Assembly (NCBI GenBank): GCA_037043015.1
Contig: CM073324.1
Span: 16,768,597 to 16,832,596, forward strand
Origin: Bryum argenteum
Lineage: Eukaryota; Streptophyta; Bryopsida; Bryales; Bryaceae
DNA: 64,000 bases
Reading direction: 5' to 3'
The notes beneath the pieces were generated by a model. That model saw only the letters and a list, made by a program, of their open reading frames with translations, had not been told where the DNA came from and did not search any database. Both the position numbers and the translations under genes were made by a program. Of this stretch, positions 21,970 to 34,190 are shown in pieces; positions within the stretch are counted from its first letter, which is position 1, and each line of letters opens with the position of its first letter.

Positions 21970-23397
21970 GAGCTCGATATCCGAATTGAGAGGAGCTGAA
22001 GAAGAGAAGAAGAACGGCAGACCCTTATGTTTTAAATATAGTGACTGTTTGATCTACCCTTGATGGTATGCACATAGGACATAACAAGAGAGTGATATAG
22101 GACCACTATATGAGTAACTCTTTAACGCCTTTGACGGGTGTGTGTGATCGAGAGTTCTTCAAGTAGGAACAAATGTTTTCTTTGCAATTATATGCAATTT
22201 TCTTGTGGTTTTGTTTTATGAACCAATTGTGATAAGATTTGAATACCTTGTAAGAGAGGTAAAATCTTCGAAAGTACCTCAAGTCATAACTTTAATCGGT
22301 AGCAAGATATTGCACAAACATCCAAGGATTTAAAAAAAAATAATAATGTGGTTGAATAAATTCACAAGTTTCACAATCAGTATTCAATTACTTTGAATGG
22401 AATTGGTCCACATATGCTCTATTCACATGTGATCTCAATGATCTATCACATGTGAATAGAAGCTTCATACATGACTATTGTGCTTGAATACGTACGAAAA
22501 TGCTTCAAATTTATACAAATCAAAGGAGAAGTTTCAAAATGAGAGGAGGGAGATCAAGTGCACGTTAAACAACAAAGAATGCAGAGGTCAACTTGCAATA
22601 TATTCAATGAAAATTGAGTTGAATTATGTGAATCACCCACTCTAGGGCAACTCATCATACAAGGGTTAACCTTTTCAACAAGTTCCTGCTTCATCACTTT
22701 CAATATGTGAACTTTTAACTTAGTTCATTCAAATGATATAGTAAAATGAAACCCATGTGATAGACTATAAAAGGGGGTTGTCTAGTCATAGAGAATGATG
22801 TAAATTATGCAATATTTCTAAATATATTTAATTTCTCTTTCAAGATTGTGCAATAAAAAACTCCTTCACCCAACGACACCAATCCCATCCGTAATGTGAG
22901 CATTCACTTCCTCAAGGATGCCAATGTATCAATCGAATGTTCGTAGAAAATTTGTCACCAACCCCATTCCCAATGTTAACATTCACTTCCTACTACCCAC
23001 AGATATGGATGCAAACATACTCAATGAAATGTTCACCCATGTAAGGATGCCAAATGTACTGAATCAAATCTTCGGAGAGAATTTCCAACAAGATGCACAA
23101 CATCACACTTCTCAAAGAAAGGGTTAACAGAGGATTATCGTCAAGGAACTCGAAAGCGAAGAATGAAATTCGTTTTTTGTACTGATTCTTCACATGTTCT
23201 GAGTACGGAGGTGCAAGGAATCAATAGAAGTTGTCAGTGAAAGATTATGAGAAACAAGGTGTTGTATGTCACACCTTTTTTATTCGTAAAAAATCCTGTC
23301 GATGCAAGCATCTACATATATACATGATGAGTAAGGAACACACCACCTCTTGGTGCACTCACACATGGGGCTAAACTAAACATTGAAAGCATACAAA
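21970..23397. other. Spacer between the Yae1-type gene and HPPD
   Basis: No convincing gene. A CACTTCCT-containing segment is imperfectly repeated (about 22900 and 22985). The part next to 23397 is the HPPD 3' flank. Confidence 0.4.
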
Positions 23398-24861
23398 TCA
23401 CGCTTTCAGAGTACCATCGAGGGTTTTCTCGTACTCTTCGATGGACTTGAAAAGCTCAGAGAAATTCCCCTTCCCAAATCCACCACACCCTCCCTTCTGC
23501 ACCTCTTTCCCCAAGCTTTCATCTTTCTCCATGCACCCAACCCTCTGAATCACCTCGATGAAAATGGTGGGTCGATCACCGAGAGGCTTCGTAAAGATCT
23601 GCAACAGAACACCCTGATCATCCTTGTCCACAAGAATCCCAAGCTCATCGCACTGCTTGATCTGCTCCTCATTCAGCACATCGCCAACACGAGCTGCAAG
23701 ATTCTTGTAATATGTCGGAGGAGGTTTGGGCATGAAATCAAAGCCTCCGATGTGAGTACGAGTCCGCATCTCCCTCAAAGTGGTGAAGATGTCATCACAA
23801 ATGAGCGCCAAATGCTGCACTCCAGGCCCTTCATTGTGCTCAAGGTAAGTCTGGATCTGGGACTTTCGTTTCGTACCGAAAACAGGCTCGTTGATCGGGA
23901 GCAGCACCATCTCGTTGTTGCTGGCGAGCACCATGGAATTCAGCCCGCTTTCGGTGGTGCCGACATCGTCCGCTGTGAACTCGGCGAACTCGTGGAAGCC
24001 TGTGAACTTGGAAATCCGCTGAATCTCCTCCACGAGCTTGTGCACATTCCCTACGCAATGATCGAGTCGGACAAGACCATAAGTGAGAGGTAAAGAAACA
24101 ACCTCTTCGTAGTTTGGCAACATCGGTCCTGTAAACCCTTGCTTGCTGATGTACCGAAGCACGACATCCCCGTAGAGCTTGACCTCCGAGATGAGGACCT
24201 TTCCGCCTTTGGATTCATCAGTTAAAAGCTGGGGTTTGAGGACGGGGATCGCTCCGTTTGCGACGGAGACCTCAAAGGCTTCGGCGGCGTCGGAGACTGA
24301 GATTCCGACGGCACGAACCGCGAGCCCGTGTGATTCGATAAAGGACCGAGCCTCGCTGGATTTGTAGCCGGGATGTGGCATCTTGGTGGTGGATTGGTCG
24401 ATCTTGGAGGAGTAAGGGGCGGTGAATGTGAAGACGAGCTCGTTCGACTGGATCGCGTAGCTGCAGTAGGTTTGGTTGCCGGTGGTTTGATCGGACTTGG
24501 CCACGAGATGCATTCCTAAACCCCATGCGAATCTGCGCCAGGTGTTGGACGCGTCCCCGCACCAGAATTCGATGTGGTGGAAGCGCTCTACGCCGAATCG
24601 ATCGGTTTTAGGGTTGTTGCGGACGAAGTGCTCGCACCCCACCAAGCGGAGGGCGCCAATCTCGTGCTCGGCCTTGTCTAACCCCATGGCGCCGAACCTC
24701 AGGCGACCGGTCCCGTCCTCGTCGTCGCTGTCTGTGACACTGAGCGCTACACACGAGTAGCGCTCCAGGGAATTGAAGAAGGCGTTGGCGATCCCCCCGC
24801 CCACTGACCACGCCGCTCTCTCCAGCTTGCTTGCCTCTCTCCCGAAAGAAGCAACATTCAC
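23398..24861 (-). CDS. HPPD: 4-hydroxyphenylpyruvate dioxygenase
   Basis: HPPD converts 4-hydroxyphenylpyruvate to homogentisate using Fe(II) and O2. This is the step of tyrosine catabolism that feeds plastoquinone and tocopherol synthesis in plants. The frame (487 codons, no intron) matches plant HPPD throughout: RFHHIEFWCGDASNTWRRF near 93-111, EVKLYGDVVLRY, then the conserved C-terminal half with FAEFTADDVGTTESGLNS, FGTKRKSQIQTYLEHNEG, GGFDFMPKPPPTYY and GGCGGFGKGNFSELFKSI. The three Fe(II) ligands of the family are present as H268 (RLDHCVG), H350 (VQHLAL) and E436 (IFIEVIQ). The N-terminus is uncertain. The longest frame begins at 24861, while Met59 (24687-24685) would give 429 residues, close to the usual plant length. 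The 58 extra residues are not an obvious transit peptide. Confidence 0.93.
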   Translation of the reverse strand: MNVASFGREASKLERAAWSVGGGIANAFFNSLERYSCVALSVTDSDDEDGTGRLRFGAMGLDKAEHEIGALRLVGCEHFVRNNPKTDRFGVERFHHIEFWCGDASNTWRRFAWGLGMHLVAKSDQTTGNQTYCSYAIQSNELVFTFTAPYSSKIDQSTTKMPHPGYKSSEARSFIESHGLAVRAVGISVSDAAEAFEVSVANGAIPVLKPQLLTDESKGGKVLISEVKLYGDVVLRYISKQGFTGPMLPNYEEVVSLPLTYGLVRLDHCVGNVHKLVEEIQRISKFTGFHEFAEFTADDVGTTESGLNSMVLASNNEMVLLPINEPVFGTKRKSQIQTYLEHNEGPGVQHLALICDDIFTTLREMRTRTHIGGFDFMPKPPPTYYKNLAARVGDVLNEEQIKQCDELGILVDKDDQGVLLQIFTKPLGDRPTIFIEVIQRVGCMEKDESLGKEVQKGGCGGFGKGNFSELFKSIEEYEKTLDGTLKA

Positions 24862-25172
24862 AACAACGGCCTCCTTTTTCTATACAAAAGATGTGATCCT
24901 TGCAAGCACTCAATGCGATCCTTCAATCCGGGCGGTCTCTTTGTCAGCACCACTTTGCTGACGAGGGTTTACAAGTCACATCGAACCGTGAAGAAGCAGC
25001 GGCCGGTGCGATGAGGTTTTCGAATAGCTTTTGTCTAGTCATGCTAAACCCCTGTCCTTGTTCCTTTGTAGTCAAGATTTCTGCTTTCCAACTCAAGTAG
25101 ACGTGGATGGTCTCTTCCAAACATATGCCTAATCAGATGCTTTTGAGTGGGAGGAGGGGATCACCGTAAATC
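24862..25172. other. HPPD upstream region
   Basis: Presumed leader and promoter of HPPD on the minus strand. A short overlapping frame in another register continues through it and has no recognisable content. Confidence 0.4.
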
Positions 25173-25412
25173 AGTGCTACGAGCATTTCTCGGGGGGCAA
25201 GGGAGGGAGAGGGGTAAAGAGCCCCTAAATTTTCAATGTTTAGGCTTAAAATGTGAAGAAGTAGGCTCCTGGAGTAATCAGGGGCCAGAGGCTTGAGTTT
25301 TGAATTCAAAATTATCAAAAACGGTCGTTTGGGGGTCCTAATCAAAAATTTCAGGGATTCTAAATAAAAAACCCCTTTGGCTGATGGGGCTCCGAGAAAT
25401 GCTCGTAGCACT
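25173..25412. mobile_element. MITE, 240 bp, with 21-bp inverted ends
   Basis: AGTGCTACGAGCATTTCTCG at the left (25173-25193) is exactly inverted at the right (25392-25412). The interior is non-coding; an open frame through it is spurious. A diverged half copy is at 27674-27805. No target duplication could be read with confidence, and imperfect complementarity continues a few bases outside. Confidence 0.75.
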
Positions 25413-26735
25413 CATTTAAGTGTGTCCGAGCGGAGTCATTTGATGCTTTTAGAGTGTGAGGAGTCATACATAACATACTATTCATAAACCTTTGGATTTG
25501 ATTTCAAATTTAGAGCAAGGTTTTTTTGTTGTGCATTTTAGGGAAGAAATGTGGACGGATCATATTTGGGCCTTTGTTATCAACAAATCACTCCTCCATT
25601 TTTTTAAACTTGAGTGAGGACAAGATGAGATGAGAGTCACGTGCACATGTGATTTTCTCAGCCACTTTCAACATTATTATCGTTATAAAGCTAACAACGT
25701 ATATATAAACTTGAGTTTTGGGAGTTGAAATAAAGGGCCTATTCACCCCAACCCCCGGTCTCTTTAATTGTAGGTACTCGATCTATTGTTGGGTTTTCTT
25801 TATCTTGTCACAAGAGTGTTGAGCTTTGGAGCACATCCGTGAATTGCAAGGCTCACCAATATTATTTTGTATATTTCCAATAATCCCAAGTCGCTTGAAA
25901 AATAGTATGAAGCTTTTTATGTTTTATGTCCTTCCAATAAGATGTTGTGTTTTTTGCATTCATTTGTATGAAGTTGTAGTGTTTTCTCATATTCACCTAT
26001 TTGTATTCAAATACAAATGTTTAGATTTTCCAATTTATATGGTGAGTAAAAATGGAAATTTTGGGTAGTATTTCTTGTTTTACCCCACTAGATCTTGTGG
26101 TTAGAATTTTATCAACCCATCTTCTAAAAAAACAAAAGAACTTATTATAAATTGCACATTTGTGGGAAAAATGTAAGTATCAAAAGCTTATTCGACCATT
26201 TAGTTGATTATGGGCAATGAATAATTTCAAAGGCTTATCTAAGTTTCATATGGAATGTTTTCTGAAAAACTAAAATTATATATCTTTGAAATTTTGTGAC
26301 TTTAGTTTTATATGCTTGCAATTCAAATATCTTAATTTGGCATTGTTTTCTTTTTATTTAATTATTATAAGCATCTAAATACTGATATGGCAAGATTTTT
26401 TTCATGGATAGTTTGGAGTAGCCAATTAAATTAAATCCTCATAATGAAGTGAGTAACCGGTTAACAATCTCACTTTCGAAAACTTTTGTAAGGACAAAGA
26501 GGATGCAATGGTCCACCTAGATTCACTTAGTCAAATCTTCATTATCTTGTGATTTCCACATAAGTATTTTCAACCATGCAAAGTCAAGTCAAATAAGCAC
26601 ATGTTAAGTTGCTACTCTTATCAGATGTCTATGTGTAATAAATTTGTAATTTGAATAAAAAAATATGTTTGGAACCAATTATTTTGAAATTGCCAATTTT
26701 TTATTGTAATTTTTATTTCCTACGACAAAGTTTCA
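25413..26735. other. AT-rich spacer
   Basis: No credible gene. An 80-codon frame (25826-26068) is hydrophobic and cysteine-rich, but it has no homology I recognise and lies in AT-rich DNA. Confidence 0.4.
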
Positions 26736-26885
26736 ACTTACACTACGGGGAAGAAAGCCATCGGTCGGTCAAGAATTTTATTTTCAACCAACCATATTTA
26801 AAGAGTATAACTTTCAACCAATCAATTTGAGAACTTGTCTTAATTTCTTGACCAATAGTTTTCTCCACCTAGTGTAAACCAACCA
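26736..26885. mobile_element. Diverged MITE related to the PIF/Harbinger-like element
   Basis: Starts near TTACACTACGGGGAAGAAAG, has GGTCAAGAATTT, and ends with TTCTTGACCAATAG...CTCCACCTAGTGTAAACC. These ends are a degraded version of the termini at 42898 and 44023, in a copy of only about 150 bp. Confidence 0.55.
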
Positions 26886-28341
26886 CCTCGAGTGATTGCA
26901 AGCCACAATAATAATTGTGCATGATTTGATTGTTTATAAGACTTTGAATAGTCGTAGGTAATCCTTATTACTCAAAAACTCAAAAAAAGGCTCCCGTTAT
27001 GGCATGTCATAATATACATTTGAAATGATTGCTTCTTAAATGACTATAAGTGCTCGTTTTTTATTGATTCTATAAATTTTGCAATCTGTGCCGTAAAAAT
27101 ATTTGACATTTTTGGTGAAGCTTTTATCTTAGTACTCTATAAAATCTCATGGTCATAGATAGGGAGCCTACAAAGCAATGCCACATGCATACATGACTAC
27201 CCACCCAACTCCCATTAAAACATGTTATCTACTTGAGTTAATTTGATTTTCGGAAGCTTTTAGCTGGCCTTATGAAAAAACCCCAAAACTTTTGAACTTT
27301 TGGACTTCAAGTACTTCTAGATTTTTGGACTTTTAGTACTTTCAAACTTTTGTCATAGCGTGGTGGAGATTTAACATGACTATGAAAGGATGTGAATTCA
27401 AAGGGGTGCTACATCTAACAACCCCTTCTCCCTAGCTACATTAGTCATCCTTGGCCAATCCGTCGGAAATGCCCCAAACAAGGCCTCTTGTAAAAGACTG
27501 TTACTTCAAAAGAGTATTACATTTAGCAACCCCTCCTCTCTACTTTCTACTTAGCGAGTCTTATTGCTCCTCTTTTAAATTGCTCTAAGCTTCCTTGTGG
27601 CTTTGAAATTTAAAATTCTAAGGAGAGACTCTTGTGGTTGAACAAAGTCATAGGTCCACTTTTGAATGGGCACCCTTACACTAGTGCTACCGGCGTTTCT
27701 AAGAGGCCTATCAAGCCATTGGGATTTTTTCTTCGGAATCCCTGATATTTTCGATTCGGACCCCCCCGGCGACGGTTTTTGATAATTTTGAATTAAAAAA
27801 TGGAGCATGTGGTTGCAAATTACTCTCACATCCTACACCTAAAACCGTTCACATGCTCCATGTGCACATGAGGTACATCCTTTTATATGAATTCTAGAAA
27901 ATAGATAAGAATCTAGAGTGGGCGGTTTAAGGAGATGCACGGATTTAGCATTGTCTACTGACTGATAGGCACGCTGGGAATCATCCCATGTCCTTGAGAT
28001 GTTGCTGCATAGTCACGCTGGGAATACTTAGCATAGAGTTCGCAGACCGTTCTAATCGAATTCCCATGTTCCCCTGTAGAGCACATCGTCTCTCACCTTC
28101 AGCATCAAGCATTGCGACGTAGGGTTTAAGCCCGGAATTAGGGCTTATACTCTGTTCCTCCAACCTTCGATCTCGGGATTCGGCTCACGATCGGAGTACA
28201 AATTTGCAGTTCCTCGTCGCAGCGAACGATCATGCTTTCGTCGCAGAGTTTTTTGTTAAATTTTGAGCTGATGAGTACAGCACAATTTCTGAACCTCGTG
28301 ACCAAGTGAGAGTAATATACATTTCACGTCAACAGTTCTAA
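26886..28341. other. Spacer with a MITE half-copy, then promoter of the CCCH/FG gene
   Basis: At 27674-27805 the words AGTGCTACC, GAATCCCTGA, GGACCCCC and CGGTTTTTGATAATTTTGAA match the minus strand of the MITE at 25173-25412. From about 27950 to 28341 lies the presumed promoter and leader of the downstream gene. No other gene seen. Confidence 0.5.
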
Positions 28342-30955
28342 ATGTCTCGGCAAATATGTCGAGATTTTCAGAGGGGGAGGTATGTTTCTACTTAAATTTT
28401 GTAAATTTGTTCGTTCGATCATGAAAGTGATTGAAATCTAGCTTGAGGTTCCTGTGCTACTTGATTTAAATTGCAGCACATTTGAAGTGATGCTCAATTA
28501 TGCTCTGCCTGCAGCTGCCGATTCGGTACACGGTGTAAATTTTTGCATCAGACTGGCCCTACTCAGCAACAGAATGCGTTCAATTCTGGCCCAAAACAAA
28601 CTCAACAACAGCAGCAGGTAAATCACCTTGACCGTGTAACAACTGCGAATTGATTTTTCTCAGCTAATTGAGTGCTTCGATGTGATGAGACTCGCGTCGT
28701 GTAGGGGTTCGGGACAAATCGCTATGGAGCTTTCAATAGTACCGCTACTACTCAACGAACGCCGCAACAACAAACAACAGCACCAGCGAAAGAGCACAGG
28801 TACTTAGTTCTTCTCCAATTCTGGATTGAGGGGAGCATTCATGTGAAGACACATGAATCAATGACTTACTTCATCTATATCAAAGCGTATTATTTATTAG
28901 GTTAACTTATGATAGCATGCTTGTTATTTAGTAATTACGAAATCGAAATGTATACTACCACTAAAAGCAATCTGTTCTTTTGTTCTTCTGGGTGGTAGGT
29001 GTGGCAACCCGAAAGTTTGCTTGGATCAAATCAAGGAGGATGTCATCAACGAGCAGCCAACATTTTGGCGCCTTACAAGCTACGCACACTGGAAATTGTA
29101 ATGCCTCTATTGTAATGGTTTTACTCAATCTGAGGGATGGTTTATCTCAACACATGAATGAGCTAGATAGGATCCTGCTTGCGTCACAGTGCTCAAGCTT
29201 TTATGTTCTGTTTGCACAGCCTTCCGAACGACATAACTGGTGACATTAGCCCAGAAGAGCTTCGAGCATTGGCATACGACAGTGCTAAGCAGGGGTCGTC
29301 CGCGCCACAGATTGTGAGTTTGTTGCATCATCATCTCCTCGCCACATTGGAGTTCTAATTTAATGTATGCAACCATGGTTGATTTGAGCTACCTTTGCCT
29401 TGAGTCAACAAGCTCCGGTTATAGTAGATGATTTCTTCTGGTACCTGTAAGGACTCACAGACATGACACTCGGTAATTGATTGTGAAATAGGTCCAAAAA
29501 GAGCAATCTCTTGTTGCTGCAAAAAAAGCGGAGTTTGAAGCTCTTCAACGAGGTCCATACTCTGGTCCAGCGACCAGTGCAGGGGGAGGATTTCAGCAGG
29601 GACTAACTCAGTCGTCCCCATTCGGAAAAACCTCTGGATTCGGAATAACTCAAAACCAACCTACTGCTCCTACTGGAGGCTTTGGCCAGCCACAAACGAT
29701 GTTTGGCGTTCCAGTAACCGCTCCTGCACAACCCGGGTATGCCACACCCACACCGAGTTTGTTACATTGTCATTACCACCCTTTGCATCTCCGGAGCTTG
29801 CTATTGTTCCTGCAGTTATATCGTCATATAAGATATAAGTGTGCAGAAAGAGTTTGTGAAGTGCCTCCTTCTGAAGTATTGCTGAATTCTGCCTTATGAT
29901 CCCGTGTCACAATTTGCAGAGGTGGATTCTTGAATGCTTCCAAGCCTAGTCCCAGCCCTTTCCAGGTAAGCGGCTTTGGCCAAAATAGTCAATTTGGTCA
30001 GGCTGGGTTTGGCTCCCAGGCTCCCAAGAGTATTTTTGGCTCAGCAGCACAAACTTTCCCAGCAAGTGGTTTCGGCTCACAAGCACAAACTCCCCCTACG
30101 ATGGGATCTAGTGTTTTTGGAGGTATAGCATCTCTGACCTCTTATGCAAAAATGTTTTTCTTCCTGTTTAACGTCAAGGTAATTCTGATACGCTTGCGGT
30201 AGACTAGTCTATCAATATGTTCAGTAAAGCTTGTGCAGGGTATCTTCGAATACATACTTTTAAACCGATTCTTTCATTGGAAAGGTACATTTCTTGGTAT
30301 ATATGATGCGGGACGCGAGTCGATCTGCTTCTGGTTGTATAAGCCTGTGTTGACGTTCGGATCACATGTGTTAAGCAGGTGGGTTTGGTTCTCAATCGGC
30401 TACTCAACCAACTAGCAATGCGAATACCTTTGGCTTTGGAGCCTCGCCATTCAACACTCCAGCTTCCACTGGAGCCTCACCATTCAACACATCTGCTCCT
30501 TTTGGAGCCTCGCCATTCAACACCACAGCTTCGCCATTCAACACTGCATCTCCTTTTGGAGCTTCGCCATTTGCAACTCCACAACCTGCTGCAACGCCGG
30601 CACCTAGTACTCCTGCAGCTGTTCCTGCAGCTGCGACCTTTAACTCGTGAGTACCATCTTTCGGAACTCAACTGTATTTCTTACTTTCTTTCTCAAATCT
30701 TAGATTGTGTAATGTGTTGAATGCAGGTCGCCCCTTGGGTCAGCAACTCCGCAGACCACTGGAGGCGTGGAGGGGATTTGGCAGAAAGAGACGTGGAGGT
30801 TAGGAGAGGTACGTTTCTACCTATCAGCTGTTGCGGAACATGCCCCGAGTTATCTTTGCAGAGTTTCGAGCAAGTTTGTCTTGTTGTCTCTTACGTGCTA
30901 ATGTTTGGAAACGCAGATTCCAGAAGAGGAACCTCCAGATAGTGTGAGGTATTAG
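28342..30955 (+). CDS. C3H16: CCCH zinc-finger / FG nucleoporin-like protein (C3H16/NUP42 type), 10 exons
   Basis: Exons by GT-AG splicing with continuous frame: 28342-28379, 28515-28617, 28705-28799, 28999-29097, 29220-29313, 29492-29736, 29920-30122, 30379-30646, 30727-30808, 30917-30955 (421 codons plus stop). The product opens with a CCCH finger (C6-x7-C14-x5-C20-x3-H24) split by intron 1. A Q/T-rich linker follows, then a conserved block (EHRCGNPKVC...FWRLTSYAHWK...LPNDITGDISPEELRALAY) that I recognise from Arabidopsis C3H16. After that come scattered FG motifs (SGFG, SQFGQ, AGFGSQ, SVFGG, FGFG) and a run of GASPFNT-like repeats. It ends with WQKETWRLGEIPEEEPPD, also conserved in plants. 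The family (yeast Nup42, human CG1/NUPL2) works at the cytoplasmic face of the pore with Gle1 in mRNA export; the same role here is inferred. Confidence 0.88.
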
Positions 30956-31458
30956 CAGATGGAGAGCTGCTGCGAAGCCTTCCTGAAATGTGACCATTCC
31001 AACAGAGGCTTGACTTCCATAGCTCAGCAATAGGATTAGAGAGATTTGGCCACTCTCCTTGACTAATTACAAAGGAGAGTGACGATGGTGAACATTTTCT
31101 GGTAAAGGTACAATTGAACGTGGTATACTCATTTTAGAATTGTAGCGTTTTGAGACCTTCTCGTGTAGGACATGAGAACATCATATTTTCAATTGGAATG
31201 TACACTAACTGCCAGTTACAAATTCTCTAAGTGTGCCATTGAAGATGAATCTTAAGAAATGTGCAAAGAAAAGAAAAAAAGCAAGCACATGCATATATTA
31301 GCTAGTCAAGGTCTGGGCCTACCTGTGAAGTATGAGCCCCGCCTTGCATTACTCATGCTGCAAGCGGAAGCGGCATGTATAAAGACCTCCATTATAGATG
31401 CATATCCATTATATAAAGACCTCCATTATAGATGCATATCCATTATAGATGCATATCT
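30956..31458. other. 3' flank of the CCCH/FG gene
   Basis: Probable 3' UTR to about 31250. At 31375-31458 a ~32-bp unit containing AAAGACCTCCATTATAGATG is repeated in tandem (two full copies plus a partial), ending at the boundary of repeat family 2. Confidence 0.5.
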
Positions 31459-32830
31459 AGTTATGCCTCCAAAAACGTTTTAACATCACTCTTGTCCTCT
31501 ATAATATTTTTTAATTTTGTAATGACATTTGACTCTTATAACATGTTTAAAGATTTCTTGAAAATCACACATTGTGACCGTTCATGATCTCAAATATTTT
31601 CAAATGGTCGTTCATGAACATAGAGCGCAATCGTTTTAAACAACGATTTTGATATTTTTGAATGACTGTTCCAATGTCGGAAGTGAATGCTCGTAAAAAA
31701 TCGTTCAAAAATATTGTTCTTGAGATGTTCCTCAATAGCCGTTTATAAACAACGGAGAGTCACGAACGGTAGTATTTCATATGTTTTGTGATTTTTGGAT
31801 ACTCACAATGTGCCATTTTAATGAAATTGAGGTTTACATTTATTATTTACACAAACTATTATCAATGAAAGTAAACATAGATAGTGAGTCTAATGGATGT
31901 ATCTGGTAAGTTGAACCACGGGTCAAGTTTGACATCTATCGGTCTGTAAAGACCTTGGGAACATCTCGAGGTTATTATTACAGTTAAAAACACGTGGTTA
32001 CCAAACATCATCTTCTGCTACACCCTCATGATCACCGCTTCTCATACATCCAACGTGTTTCACTCCTTGTCCTCACCTGCTCTATTAATCTTCTTCCATC
32101 TACTTCATCCATGGACCATCTAGTGAAATCACAAGTAATGACTAGAGGTTTATAGTAGTAACGTCTATAGAAGAAGTTTGGATCGCAAGATACGGGATCA
32201 TAGATGTGCTACTACGTCGCCATGAGTCTCCGTCTCTATTACTCACATTGTTCACAATTTTGTGTTGGAGAGAGAGTTATAACTACAAAACCTCTCCCAA
32301 AAATTTCCATCAAACCTCAATTTCGTCACAACAATCTGATGTGCCATTTTGGCCACCTTTTAAAACATGCCATTTTGAGGCCTAGTCTTGGAGTGCACTT
32401 CAAAATTTATACGTGTAAAATGGCACTTTTAAAAAAAATCATACACGTCCTGTGTAATATCAACTTGATTTTGTATTACAACTAGAATTCTATAAGATGA
32501 CACTTTTTTTTAATGGTTTGTGACCTTTGAGCGCGGTCAAAGGGTAAGAATCATGATCGACTATTCACAAACATTACAAACATTACTATTTTTGAATGGT
32601 CGTTAAGAAATATTTCAAGGGGAGGGTAAATATTTTTGAACAACCGCTCAAGAACATTGTCGTTCTTGAGTGGCAATTGAGAATTTTTTGTCTTTTGCTC
32701 TTACAGATTGAATAAAAGCAAATTTATATTTTTTTTATGTTAGGTACCCCAAAACATGTCATTTTAGTGGATTAAAGCTATTTTAACGGAATCAAAGTTT
32801 TGACCATTTTTTAAGCATAATAATATCGTC
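31459..32830 (+). repeat. Dispersed repeat family 2, copy 3
   Basis: Begins TAGTTATGCCTCCAAAAACG (the inverse of the right edge of copy 2), then follows that copy for about 330 bp. After an unrelated stretch (about 31860-32280) it continues with AAAATGGCA words and the TTTGAGCGCGGTCAAAGG segment shared inversely with copy 1. Confidence 0.6.
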
Positions 32831-33189
32831 ATTAACAAGCTTCTTGAGTAGTCTCTCTAAAGTCTAGATTTGAAACAATCAATTTTAAATTTATGAATTT
32901 AAATTCCAAGAGAAAGGTACTATGAATACTTTATTCCGGTACTTACGGAATTTAGCCTAGTTGCAATGAGGTTTAGGCGTTAATATTCTTTAGTTCAAAA
33001 GCGATTAAAAGAGAAAGAGGAAAAAAATACAATCAAAATTTTCTTATACACTACATATATATTACGAAATCGGATTAGTATGGGGTGGCATTTCTCATGA
33101 GATCTAATAGTAATAACACCTTCTTTACATAACTTAAAGGTTTATTCGGGTATATACCTCCCAATCTCTAAAGTTCATTTGTATATTGG
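32831..33189. other. AT-rich spacer
   Basis: Nothing recognised. Confidence 0.4.
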
Positions 33190-34190
33190 TAGTAGGAGAG
33201 ACAATAAGGTGTTCCTACCTTATTTCAAGTGTTGATAGGAAGTTATAAGCTTGCATTACAAATAGTCTTAGATTATGTAATTATTATAATTTATATGAAG
33301 AAATTGATTTGTTAATCATAAAACTAAGGCTAATGTGAATAAAATGTCCACTTTACCTACCCTTGATGATATGCCATTTGTAGTTGAGTACAAGAAAGAG
33401 AAAGATTTTGGATCTTGTTCTTTTGAAAAGATAAAAATTATGTTTGATCATGTCACCATAAATGAGTTATGATCTCAAAAAAAAAACATCGAAGTTGGAA
33501 AAGTTAGACATCCATACCATAGAGGATGTTGACATTCCACCGAAGTCTCTTATTAGATCTTGTCAACCCCTATTAATCTCTAAAATGTATATATATCACA
33601 CTCTTACCACAAACTCTCACAATACTATACCAAACTAGTATCCAACACTATTCCATGAAGTGCACACACTACTAGAAATGGTTGGAAAAAGAAACAACAC
33701 TCACCACTAAATCCTTGACTTGAGAATGTGATAAAAGAGCGACTGCAAAGTTAAATCTTAACGTGCGCATGCGGTTGATGGTCAATCTGGTTTCCGTCCA
33801 CCTTGTATTGGCTATGGCAAGTGGATAGCGTGCACATATGAGGCTGAAGGAAGGCCGATTTGCTTAAACCCTATTGTGCGTGTATAAGGCTGAAACAAGG
33901 CCGATTCGCTAAAATCCTACCGTGCGTGCGCATATGAGGCAGAAACAAGGTTCGAGTTTCAGTCAATTCCTAAAACCTTGACGTGCGCGCTTCCTCCTCA
34001 AAGTATGCAATTTTGTTCACTATCATCCTCATTACACATGTGGTGATTTCAATGTGGTCACCTTCTTTTCTTTCAAAATTGAGTTGATTCTAAAATGTAT
34101 GTAACTGCACAGTTACGACAAATTCTCCTAATAAATATATCAAACTAGTATCACGCACTTACAACAAATACACACTACTAGAGGCCCTAG
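33190..34190 (-). repeat. Dispersed repeat family 1, copy D with minisatellite
   Basis: On the minus strand 33190-33735 reproduces copy A, ending AAATCCTTGACTTGAGAATG. It is followed by GCCGATTTGC/GGCCGATTCG minisatellite words (33770-33990), the same order as copy A (1855-2640). A second partial stretch (34017-34190) matches 7660-7850. Confidence 0.7.

Noticed and set aside
25133-25411. 92-codon minus-strand frame
   Set aside because: It lies inside the MITE and uses its inverted end.
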